64,000 nt of DNA from the NCBI GenBank assembly GCA_037102815.1, contig BTPP01000009.1, positions 1,240,001-1,304,000 on the forward strand, read 5' to 3'. The DNA comes from Neurospora intermedia. Lineage: Eukaryota; Ascomycota; Sordariomycetes; Sordariales; Sordariaceae. Below are positions 39,199 to 48,527 of this stretch, piece by piece (position 1 is the stretch's first letter; each line of letters begins with the position of its first letter). Position numbers and translations under genes: made by a program. The notes beneath the pieces are model-generated. The model did not search any database, had not been told where the DNA came from, and saw only the letters and a program-made list of their open reading frames with translations.

Positions 39199-39771
39199 CT
39201 AATAGCGATGTCTGGTCGAGTAATCCTTGGGACTAACCACCAAACCGCGTCCCTTCTTCGCGCCGCGGTACACCGTCTCGATGATATCAATTAATTCTTG
39301 TTTGTCTTCCAGTACCCATTTGATCTTGTTGTTGTCACCGGTGCCGAGATCAATCATCATGTGTTTATTTCGGAAGAAGCTGTGTAAACAAAGATTGTCA
39401 GTGACTGTCTCGCAACTCAAAAGGGAGATCAGGCCGAGATAGTACTTACAACATGAGGGTGCATTCGTCGTATAACTCGTACATCTGGTTGAAATCGGGA
39501 ACCTTGTCAATGTCGCATAGGTAACTGGTGGTGTGGCGATGGGTCAGCAGGTGTTGATGCAAGAGTGGGATCGAGGCCGAAGGAGGGAGACGTACATGAC
39601 TGCAAAGTTCTTGACCTTGTCGGCGATACGATAGAGGACTTCATCTTGGCGCATGCAGTCGGGGCTGTGATCGCGGCCGAAACGGATAACTACCACACGC
39701 TCGTCTTCGCTTAGGATAGCCTGGTCGACGTGCCAGCCGGTCTCGAGATGGGGAAGGACGATGGAACCCAT
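39199..39771 (-). CDS. dib1: Dib1 / U5 snRNP 15-kDa thioredoxin-like protein, 143 aa
   Basis: This is a small core protein of the U4/U6.U5 tri-snRNP, needed for pre-mRNA splicing in the nucleus. Exons are 39771-39596, 39524-39450 and 39379-39199, with introns of 71 and 70 bp (GTACGT and GTAAGT donors). Joining them yields the very conserved run with HLETGWHVDQAIL, VVVIRFGRD, VKNFAVIYLCDIDKVPDF, YELYDECTLMFFFRNKH, MIDLGTGDNNKI and the C-terminal GRGLVVSPKDYSTRHRY. Length equals the family (about 142 residues). It has a thioredoxin fold without the redox CxxC, as is normal for this family. Two introns in so short a gene are typical of fungi. It is followed upstream, on the same strand, by the Cys-motif gene. 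Identity is essentially certain. Confidence 0.97.
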
Positions 39772-40219
39772 GGTGATTGTGGAAGTTGTTGAGCGATTCA
39801 GTGGTTCGGTAGACAATTGCTATTGATATCAATATCGATAATTGTGACAGTCAGGAGTCGAAATTCCGTAGAGGGTTGAAATGTTTGGTTGAGCAAGAAA
39901 TCGAATGTTGACGATGGATGATGATGATGACGATGTCGATTGAGGCGCGACTGCGGTCGAAGCTCGTCGAAATTCCCCACTGCTACTTACACAACCTAAC
40001 CTCTACGGCTGGCTTACATAATAAGCACCTTATCGATAAGACACATAATCACACTTGGCGTGCCGTATGCAGCTGCGACTTTGCTTCACTTGTCACCAAC
40101 CTCGTCGGCGTCAGCATTCTAAACAATACTTTGTCTCTGATTCATTCGTTCTCTCTGACATATAATTTTATCGCCCCCGCAAACTTAGTTGTACTTGTCC
40201 AAGCGCGGCAAGGTGCACT
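39772..40219. other. Dib1 promoter region
   Basis: A 448-bp spacer between two minus-strand genes. It must contain the Dib1 promoter and the 3-prime end of its neighbour. ATG/TCG-rich simple sequence lies just above the Dib1 start (about 39900-39940). No gene is seen. Confidence 0.4.
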
Positions 40220-41359
40220 TCAGTCACCCCTCCATCGAATTCCCCAATTACCCTTGGCAAAGTGTGGCTCGACGACCTTGCCTCCCGGCATCACGCACTC
40301 GCACGTTTTCTTGTTGCCATCAGGAGAAGACGACACATCAAACCCAAACACCACTCCTCTTCTCGCCACCGACTTGATCATCTCCTTTTGTTGTGCCTTT
40401 CTGTCCCCCTCCGCTTTCTTCTGTCTGATTTCTTCCTTCATTTCTTCGCTTTCTGCCTTCCGCTCCGCCCGGCCCTTTTCTCCGCCCACGCTGCCGTTGA
40501 CTTCAGAGACCTCTTGGGGAGGACGAATGCGCGTGCCGCTACGGACCGCCAGACGAGCGACCTCATGGCCGCCAGTGGTGTACGGATGGGATTTGCCCTT
40601 GGGTAGCGGGGCTATCTCATCGTCAAAAGCTTTGTCGTCCAGGTGCAGAGCGTCAATCTTGATGCCGCCGATCGCCGAATCTCTACTCGATGGTCTGCCG
40701 GCTTTTGTTGAGGTTGACTGAGACTCTTCGTCTGTAGAGGTGATAGTATCCTCGTCATTGGGCCCCACGCTTGTCAACGCCCTCGATTTCCGGTTCTTCT
40801 TCCTCCCATACACCTTTTCGGCATCCATCTCCCTTCCAAAGACAATTGTCTCCACCTCTTCCAGCGTTACCACTCTTCCCTCTCCCTTCTTTGGCTTCGC
40901 TCCACCATTTTTCCCCTTCTTCTTTCCGTCCGCTTGACCATCTGCAAGTTGCTCCATCCCGTCCACCATCTGCCCCTGCAACAACTTGACGTACGTCTCC
41001 TCGATTTGCTTTTCCTGCTCTTTTACGTCCCGCTTCTTGTGTTGGGACTCACTGCGACATCTCGAGGTGCAGAACCTGCTGACTTCCTGTTGCTGGAGTT
41101 GGCCTGTCTTCTCGTCTTCCTTGTCCTGGTCTTTACCGCCACGCTTGAATCCCTTGCTTTTGCCTGCTCCCTGTTTCTGGCTTGCAGCGGTTGACGCGGG
41201 AGCTCCAGTGGTGCCAAAGGTGCGCTTGGGGTCAATGAGCTTGCCGCAGCCTTTGCAGTACGGCTCTTCGGGATTCTTTTGGAACTGTGAGAGGAGGTAG
41301 TATGGGGGCGGGATGGCATCCGACTTGGTCGGGCGGGAAAATGAGGATGCCCAGGCCAT
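40220..41359 (-). CDS. Uncharacterised Cys-motif protein, 379 aa
   Basis: I do not recognise a named family. It is a single exon, and the start MAWASSFSRPTKSD is the first ATG of the frame. Near the N-terminus YCKGCGKLI, and further on FCTSRCR, give a CxxC...CxxxC arrangement that could bind one zinc ion (inference). Between and after them the chain is Lys/Glu/Gln rich, low in hydrophobics, and coiled-coil-like around residues 100-150 and 310-345. The C-terminus is more ordered (SVARRGVVFGFDV and HFAKGNWGIRW). Many lysine-rich stretches hint at a nuclear or RNA-related place. There is no signal peptide or membrane helix. It shares strand and tight spacing with Dib1 below and the chitinase above. 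A real gene is likely because of length, composition and termini. Confidence 0.75.
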   Translation of the reverse strand: MAWASSFSRPTKSDAIPPPYYLLSQFQKNPEEPYCKGCGKLIDPKRTFGTTGAPASTAASQKQGAGKSKGFKRGGKDQDKEDEKTGQLQQQEVSRFCTSRCRSESQHKKRDVKEQEKQIEETYVKLLQGQMVDGMEQLADGQADGKKKGKNGGAKPKKGEGRVVTLEEVETIVFGREMDAEKVYGRKKNRKSRALTSVGPNDEDTITSTDEESQSTSTKAGRPSSRDSAIGGIKIDALHLDDKAFDDEIAPLPKGKSHPYTTGGHEVARLAVRSGTRIRPPQEVSEVNGSVGGEKGRAERKAESEEMKEEIRQKKAEGDRKAQQKEMIKSVARRGVVFGFDVSSSPDGNKKTCECVMPGGKVVEPHFAKGNWGIRWRGD

Positions 41360-41758
41360 GGTACCTCTACTGCCTGGCTGTAGTGTGGAGGGAGAATTGG
41401 ACGGTGAGTTAACGTTCAAGGCTGCTAACCGAAATTCCTATTCGATGTTTGAAGCTTTTCGACAATACTTTGACGATAGAAAACAGATGGAGTTTGATGA
41501 ATGGAGGATTTCAGAAGTGGATGAGCAAAGTGCTTGTGCTTGTTGGTGGTTGTGTTTGTTGCGGCGGAAATGGAGGATCTGCAGGACCACAAAGGCAAAT
41601 ACGTCATCGGCATCATCAGGGTCCAAGAGTCCGACCACGGCAATCGCAAAGGGTTCTATTCGCATTTTTCTCAACACCACCGACCTCTATTTTGCTTTAT
41701 ACTCTAGATCGATACCAACACAAACAGACAAAAACGCCAGTAGCAGCACTTGCTAGTT
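41360..41758. other. Short spacer between minus-strand genes
   Basis: The stretch holds the promoter of the Cys-motif gene and the 3-prime end of the chitinase. No coding region is supported. Confidence 0.4.
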
Positions 41759-42979
41759 CTAAGCATTCACCATGGCCATATAATCCACCGTCGGCTCCAA
41801 TCCTTCAAGTTGCACCTTCACGTTACCTACCACTTGCCTCATTCCGGCGGCGGCACTCTCCTTCCAAACATCTTTCAACTTGACCGCCATCTCCACCGTC
41901 AACTTCAGCTTGGGCACCTGGTTCGGCCTCAAAATCGCCGTCATCGTCTGCGCCCACTTCCACGGCTCCTCCACCCCTCCCGGTTGGCCATTAAAGTACT
42001 CCCACCCCGCGACCCCCCCGATTTGCCCATACACGTCCCTCAAAGTCTTGATCGAGTTCGCCAGCGCGCCGGCAGTCACGAACCCTCCGCCGTTATTCGG
42101 GTTCGTCAGCTGCCCGATGACTATCTTGGTAGGCGACAGGGACCCGCGCATGTCTCGTTGTGCGTTGTCAGTGATGATCTGATGGAACTGGTTCGGGTTC
42201 CCCGCGTCGCCAAACCCAGAGTAAAACTGGCAGTTATAGAAGGCTACTTCCTTGCCGGCACCGCTCGGCGCCAGCATCAGCTTGCGGTAATCGAACCCGC
42301 TAAGGTTCCAGCCGCCCATGGTCAGCGCGCTGGCAACAGGGGCAAGTGTGATGATAAAGTCCCTCCCGAAGTCGGCGCGGAGCCGAAGGATGAGCCGCTC
42401 GATGCCACCCTGGCTCATGGGCTGCTCAACGTCAATGTCGAGCCCTTGGAGGCCGTAGCGCTTGATGGTCTCGTGGAGTTGGCCGTAGTATCGATTGAAG
42501 ACGGTCTCGTTGGCTGAGTCGAGCGTCTCTGGGGTGAAGGAGCCAGCGGCGGCTCCGCCGATCATGCCCATGATTTTGATGCCGGCATAGCTAAGGATTT
42601 GGGTCTCTTGCCAAAGGGTACCGTAACGCGGGTGGGTTGGCTGGTGGTCATTAAGGGTGATGTTCCCGTCTTTTTGGATGTGCAGGGAGCAAACGATGAG
42701 ATGCGTGAGAGCAATGTTCTTTTCGGTGACGAGTGGAAGCATGGATATGGGCTTGCCCGACTCGTCGTGTGTGGTCTGAAAATATATGATGAGGCGGGGG
42801 ACTTCTGTGCGGATGATGATGTCCGTCGTGTTTCCCATGCCATAGGCAAACGTGCCTCGAGGGGATAGAGTATGCTCATTGATATGGGCGCGGATCTGAA
42901 GAGGGTTGGCAGCTGTGACAATGGTGGGTGTAAGGATGGCCATCAAGGCAGCAGCCGCACGGAAAATCATAGACCTCAT
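41759..42979 (-). CDS. Secreted GH18 chitinase-like protein, 406 aa
   Basis: The protein belongs to glycoside hydrolase family 18, which cuts beta-1,4-GlcNAc polymers with retention through the substrate acetamido group. It is a single exon. The signal peptide is about residues 1-23 (hydrophobic core AAAALMAILTPTIV). The GH18 barrel shows the SxGG-like strand KIMGMIGGAAAGSF and the catalytic motif LDIDVE, with Glu185 as the acid/base and Asp181 and Asp183 in place. Further strands are FIITLAPVA and VAFYNCQFYSGFG, the latter containing the conserved Tyr loop. No chitin-binding module or GPI signal is seen, so it is a plain catalytic domain. It may act in wall remodelling or on foreign chitin. 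It is the first of three minus-strand genes. The family is very likely; exact substrate is unknown. Confidence 0.9.
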   Translation of the reverse strand: MRSMIFRAAAALMAILTPTIVTAANPLQIRAHINEHTLSPRGTFAYGMGNTTDIIIRTEVPRLIIYFQTTHDESGKPISMLPLVTEKNIALTHLIVCSLHIQKDGNITLNDHQPTHPRYGTLWQETQILSYAGIKIMGMIGGAAAGSFTPETLDSANETVFNRYYGQLHETIKRYGLQGLDIDVEQPMSQGGIERLILRLRADFGRDFIITLAPVASALTMGGWNLSGFDYRKLMLAPSGAGKEVAFYNCQFYSGFGDAGNPNQFHQIITDNAQRDMRGSLSPTKIVIGQLTNPNNGGGFVTAGALANSIKTLRDVYGQIGGVAGWEYFNGQPGGVEEPWKWAQTMTAILRPNQVPKLKLTVEMAVKLKDVWKESAAAGMRQVVGNVKVQLEGLEPTVDYMAMVNA

Positions 42980-45159
42980 GGTAGCAGTAGGTCGGCTATT
43001 GCTACTGATGCTTCCTGTAGGGTTGATGATGGAGGCATTGAACGAGAGGATTGGGGGGTTTCACGCCTTATCAACGACGTGAATCCTTCCCAGACACGAC
43101 ACGCACCAATCAGTTGGAAAGGTATGGCGACTTGAAGGATTCTGTTAACAGACTTCCCAGATGATCGGGCTCCGGAATGACGGTTTTGCTGGCATCGCGA
43201 ATCGTTAGCAAGATACCATTCCCTTGACCACGGAGCAAAGGCAGGCAAATCGCAAAGCTCATTTCCGTCAAAACATGGACTTTGTCTCAACGCCCGAACA
43301 AACATTTTTGTTTACACAGAAACACTCACCAGAAACGCGTACGATAATTTAGGTGGTTCGCGATGGCACCCGTGATCAAGAATGAAGAAGTCTTTTCGCC
43401 CATTCCCTCGCCGGCTTGGCAGGTTCCGAGACACAACAAATCGCGGTTTTCGAACCGAAAGGAGAGTCCCCAAAGTGATGAACTACCGAAAAGACTCGGG
43501 ACGTTGATTTTCCAACTTCCAGAGAAATCAGACATGGTCTGTAAGTATGCTGCCCGAATATATGCATTTTATGCCCTCGAAACGGCGTGGGGGAGACGTG
43601 TTGCCACCCCGAAGCCAGTAGATTCGATTCTTCTGATGTCTTGCCATTTCATCGACCTGACTTTTGAGACATTCAATTTACCATCTTGTATACACTTTCT
43701 GGCGCGTGTAGATGTTGCTGTATGCTAAGAGATTATGCCAGATTTCCCTGGAAGTAGAAGTTGTAAAGTCAACGCCCCAAGTCATCGTGGTAGATCTGGT
43801 TCACCAAGAGTGACAACTCGTACAAATCAAGCATACAGCCTCCCCACATTTTGTTCCTTTACAGGATTAGCACATTGGCGGTTAGGTGTCTCAGCCAGAA
43901 TCCAAGGTCGACGTTAACGCGATTGGGCCAGGACCTTGGAACTGCATAGTATGTATTACCTAGTGCTGAATCAAACAGGAAGCAAGCGCTGAAAGCAAAA
44001 ACGCTTGACATCATCACATGATCCCCGACATCGACAAAAACAAAGACCGGCTTACGAAATCATTTACCATTCTGCCATTCCGAGGAAGTTCGCTTTGGTC
44101 TGCGCCTTCAGAGTTGTGGTTCTGTCTGCGAGATGCAGCCATGCCTGGATATTCAGGAACTGGGGTCAGGAGGGTACCCGACTATGTGCTCTTCTGCTGC
44201 GGATGAGGTTGAGTCCTCGCACTTAAAGTTGGTTTGGCCACTGCAGTATCGATTCGACCTGACTGCTCTTACCTTTGTCAGAAACCAAGCTGCAGTATAC
44301 CTACCTACATCACACTTCCCGACAGGAATCAGCAGTGTTAAGCAGGATCGATGCGCTGCCTCAAAACCTACAGCACCTCACCGTCAAGTTTCGAAGCAAC
44401 CGTGCCGCTCTATCAACGAGAGCGAGAAAGCACCAACCTCGCGGTTTCCATTGGAGGCTGCAAGCGACAGACCTTCCAGCTTTTACCTTGAGTTGGACAC
44501 ACACAACGTGGAAATGCGCAGGCTACACAGCCTTTCATGGTCGGATTTCCAAACTTTAGACATCGACCATGCGTTATTTCATGTGGTTGCGCTGATTTCC
44601 ACGTATCCCCTCCAGTTGAATCCAACCGACACTCTGCGCGACTTGGATTTGCAATCAACCTAGGAACTGTCCGAACTCTCCCGAGCCGACATGAGGATCA
44701 AGCTGCGACCACTGCCACAAAAGCTGGCAGGACTCAGGCCAATACCCCGTGGGTGAGCAGAAGCGTGATGATGTGTGGCCCAAAAGTTCCGACGGCGGAC
44801 GGTCAAAGTCTCTTTCCGACGTGGTGGATGTAGCTATAAAGTGAAGCATCAGTCGACCATTTCTGAGAGATGTTCTGACTGCACAGAACTATTCCTCTTC
44901 ACACATCGCAGAGTCAACCGTATCAACAGAGTCATCACCAACCTCCTCCGTCTCACTGGGGCTGCCCCGAGTACCCTACCAATCTGAACCTTGGCCTTCA
45001 GATGAGCTTACTATTCAACCAGCCATACCAGCTCATTTATCTCGACTTTCGAGGTTCATACACTTTTCCTTGCCTTGGACCATAGACGGTCCTTACGTTC
45101 GATTCCTCATCGTCTTTCCCCTACTGTATCCCAATTAGAAACCGGCAACATCTTTCAAC
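42980..45159. other. Intergenic gap between divergent genes, 2.2 kb
   Basis: It should hold promoters for the chitinase (minus) and the FAD monooxygenase (plus). A 121-codon frame at 43363-43728 starts with ATG and contains a perfect GTAAGT donor at about 43540, so a small spliced gene is conceivable, but no family or acceptor decides it. The rest shows nothing. Confidence 0.35.
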
Positions 45160-47172
45160 ATGGACGCTCTCGCATCTCAACCACCGGTGTGCCCTTCGAC
45201 CACCAAATTGCCAGAAAGTCAACGACAGCAACTTAAAGTGGCCATAATCGGCGGCGGCATCTGTGGCGTCGCTCTCGCAGTCGGCCTCTTAGGATCCAAG
45301 CACATAGACTTCCACATTTACGAGAAGATGGCTATTTACCGTGACGTGGGGGCTGGTCTGTCCCTCCACAAGAACGCCCTTGCCGCGATGCATCTCATTG
45401 ATCCGGAGCTTATCAAGGCCTATCAGAAGAAAGCCGTCCCAACCGGCCAGGAGGACCAGGAGATGGCAACCGAAGTCATCCTAGCAGCGGGGAGACACAA
45501 AGGCCATAAGGTTGGCGAGCTCGGTCGTGCCAGGGGACGCAAGTCCATCAGCCGCGCTGACCTTTTAGATGGCTTCCTTGAGCTGGTGCCCAAGGAACAC
45601 ATCAGTTTCGGCAAGCAAGTTGTCAGGGTCTGGGAAACTCATCCTGGAACCGAGAGATCTAGTACAGACTCGGTCGCCCCCTATTCTGAGGATTCTGCCG
45701 AGTATGACCACCCCATCCACATTGAGTTTGCGGATGGCACCCGCGCACATGCCGACGTCCTCATCGGCTGTGACGGAATACACTCAATTGTGCGGTCTTA
45801 TATCCTGGGCGAAGATCATCCAGCCACAAAGCCCAAGAACCACGATGGATGGCAGATCTATCGCACTCTCATCCCTACAGAGGTGGCGATTGAGCAATGG
45901 GGGATTGACAAGAAGTTGACCCAAACTGTGCCCATCCTTCTCGGCCCCAACGGCCACATCAACATCATCCCCATGAAGAAGGGTCAAATGCTCAGTGCCG
46001 GAGTAGCCGTTCGCGGCGGCGCTGCTCGACTAAACGCCGCTTTCGGCCCCTCCACCGTCCCTGTCTCCGCTCCTGTCTCCTCTTCAACTGCCCCTCTCAG
46101 CCCCCCTGATTCTGAAAGCGGCATCGTGCCGTGGGTGTGGTATGCGGCTCTTCACAACACCACTATCGGTGATTTCATCACTCACCACACAAGTCCACCC
46201 AGTCACGAGAATTTACCCCAAGCACATCCTGTCTATCAGACCCCCAACTCTCATCCGGGACAGGGTACACCAGGGCTTAAAACCTACCTCTATGGAGACT
46301 ACATACGCGAGGCTCAAAAGATTGTCCGTATGGTTGCCGCTGACCCCTCGGCTTCCTGGGCCGTCGCCGACCACGACCATGCCCCTTACTACGCTCGCGG
46401 CTGCGTGGCCATGGCTGGCGACGCGGCTCACGCTTCGCTTCCCTTTGCCGGCAACGGGGCGGCACAGGCACTGGAGGACGCAGCCGTCCTGGCCCATCTG
46501 TTTAGGACGTACGTCCGCACCCCCGACATGGCCGAGACAGCCCTGTTGGCGTACCAGAAGGTGCGGAAGGTGCGGTCAGAGAGGGTGGTGGAGATGGCGC
46601 GCGAGTACGGGCGGGTGTACTCATTCAGTCCGATCAAGTATAGAGGGAAGTGGGTCAAGCTGCATGAGAAGCCGGAGTTGATGATGCAGTGGTTCCGGCA
46701 GCAGGCGGCTTATACCAACGATAATGATGTTGCGTTCCAAACCAAGTGGGCGGGGCAAGTGTTTTTGGTGGAATTAACACGGAAGAAGGAGGCGAGGAAG
46801 CAAAGTGAGGGGGCGGAGGGCAGTTCGACGGATACGCATCCGAAGACGAAGACAGATGAGGTTAAGAGTGAGGAGATAAGCAATGTGCGGACTATGGGGG
46901 AGGGCACGTCGCCGAGGTCAACTTGGGTGTCGTTGGATGCGCTCAGAGGAAGGGAGCAAGGGGGGAGAGTGGAGGGAAGGGAAGCGGCAGTTATGGATGA
47001 AGAAGATGGGGAGCGGGTGGAACGGGACGAGGCAAATGATGATGGTGATACACACGATGTGAAAAGTGTGACAAGCCTTGGACAGGACAGCGATTATGAC
47101 TTCTTTGATGATCTCTCGGATGATGCGGATGACGAGCTGGAAGACGAAGATGATGATGGCTCGACTCTTTAG
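45160..47172 (+). CDS. FAD-dependent monooxygenase, salicylate-hydroxylase-like, 670 aa
   Basis: This is a flavoprotein aromatic hydroxylase that uses NAD(P)H and O2 on a small aromatic such as salicylate (substrate is inferred from family only). It is a single exon starting MDALASQPP. The FAD-binding Rossmann motif is VAIIGGGICGVALAVGLL (GGGICG at 31-36). The middle motif is ADVLIGCDGIHSIVR. The second FAD motif is GDAAHASLPFAGNGAAQALED, with Asp421. The family core ends near residue 500. A further 170 residues form a charged, disordered-looking extension that ends in a strongly acidic stretch (SDDADDELEDEDDD). Most relatives are 400-450 residues, so this tail is unusual. There is no signal peptide. 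It is followed on the same strand, after 1.4 kb, by another flavin monooxygenase. The enzyme class is secure. Confidence 0.92.
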   Translation: MDALASQPPVCPSTTKLPESQRQQLKVAIIGGGICGVALAVGLLGSKHIDFHIYEKMAIYRDVGAGLSLHKNALAAMHLIDPELIKAYQKKAVPTGQEDQEMATEVILAAGRHKGHKVGELGRARGRKSISRADLLDGFLELVPKEHISFGKQVVRVWETHPGTERSSTDSVAPYSEDSAEYDHPIHIEFADGTRAHADVLIGCDGIHSIVRSYILGEDHPATKPKNHDGWQIYRTLIPTEVAIEQWGIDKKLTQTVPILLGPNGHINIIPMKKGQMLSAGVAVRGGAARLNAAFGPSTVPVSAPVSSSTAPLSPPDSESGIVPWVWYAALHNTTIGDFITHHTSPPSHENLPQAHPVYQTPNSHPGQGTPGLKTYLYGDYIREAQKIVRMVAADPSASWAVADHDHAPYYARGCVAMAGDAAHASLPFAGNGAAQALEDAAVLAHLFRTYVRTPDMAETALLAYQKVRKVRSERVVEMAREYGRVYSFSPIKYRGKWVKLHEKPELMMQWFRQQAAYTNDNDVAFQTKWAGQVFLVELTRKKEARKQSEGAEGSSTDTHPKTKTDEVKSEEISNVRTMGEGTSPRSTWVSLDALRGREQGGRVEGREAAVMDEEDGERVERDEANDDGDTHDVKSVTSLGQDSDYDFFDDLSDDADDELEDEDDDGSTL

Positions 47173-48391
47173 TGATGGGAAGGATATGAAGAAGACGGAA
47201 AGACTGATGACACAACAAGGCGAAGCATCAAAACTCAAGATTGTTATTTTGGATACTCGCCGGAAGAGGATAACCGGGGAAAGGGCAACACAGAGGTTAG
47301 TAGTACAAGAAGGACGAAGCTGGAGGATATCAAACTCAGAATGTTCATGGATGTTAATTTAATCAACATTTGTCGATATAATCCACGGACAAATAGAAAT
47401 ACGAGATGGCTTTTGTTTGTCAGCAAGAATGGCGGTTGAGTGTGATAAACTCGGGGCGTAATATGAAGTCATTCCCGGCGCTGGGTTTCGAGGCTTTGCT
47501 GATCCATGTCTTTGGTGGCAGATATCCCACTAGCAAACTCCGTGGTCATTTAGCAGTCGTTCTGTTAAGAAGTCATGTTAGTCGGTTGGTGCCCACTCCG
47601 CCAAGACATACATGCCTAGAGCAGCTTTAGGCCGGCACCAAGCCCAAGGCGGAACCTCTCGTGACCCGGTACGAGACATCATGAAGTTAGGTTCCTGGTC
47701 GCTCTATCTCTACTGGCTTTTTCGAGAAGAAAGTTTCTAGTATAGGAGAAGCTCTGGCCAGACCTTTGAAAATCATGGTCACGAGATACTGTTGCGCTGA
47801 GAAATCATCTTGACGGAACCCCCCCACTGTCGATCGGGACATGCAGTAGTTAGTAGGTTAGTAGGTTTCCACTTGATGGACGGAATAAGCGCCCCGGATC
47901 CCGCTACCCCGCAAAAAGCAAAAAGGGCGGGTAAGCAGATCAATAAACCATATCCAGACATCGTGACTGAGGGTAGGAAACTAGGTAAAGGACAGACACC
48001 TGGCAGTATTGGAGGCGCTGACGGATATACAAACGGAAGAAGCCGAGGCGACGACGCGGATCAAAGGATTGCCACCTTCAGTCAGGATTAACAAGTTCAG
48101 CTTCCTATTGAAGTCATTTCCGTTCACGCGAAACCACAAGACAAAAGTGAGGGGTTACCACCAAGGGATTGGGGCCAAGACTGTTCAGGACCTCCATCTG
48201 ACCACTGCAGAGTAGGTGAGGGGGTGGTGAACCCTTGTGTGGCTGCACTGGTCCCGTCCAGCTAGGTCTTCCTCCACCTCCATCCGCGTATCGATTTGGG
48301 GTTGGGGGATTGACACGAGCGGGGGAGATGGGGTATGGGGTAGGTATGGAGTACAATGGGGAACAAGATCCGGGGCGGGGAGAAGGAGCCG
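47173..48391. other. Intergenic gap between two monooxygenase genes
   Basis: No gene is seen. Near its end is TATAAG at 48392 (separate entry), and ATAC repeats lie just above the FMO start (48481-48494). Confidence 0.4.
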
Positions 48392-48397
48392 TATAAG
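48392..48397 (+). promoter_or_regulatory. Possible TATA box of the FMO gene
   Basis: TATAAG lies 136 bp upstream of the ATG at 48528. The position is plausible; the match is short. Confidence 0.35.
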
Positions 48398-48527
48398 TAG
48401 TACCGGCTGGACCTGGGAAACAAGAAAGGGAGATTAATTGAAGCTCATCGGCGACACACTGTCACCATTGATCAAGTCACATACATACATACATAACTCG
48501 CACGAATCAAGATCACCTCAACGCAAA

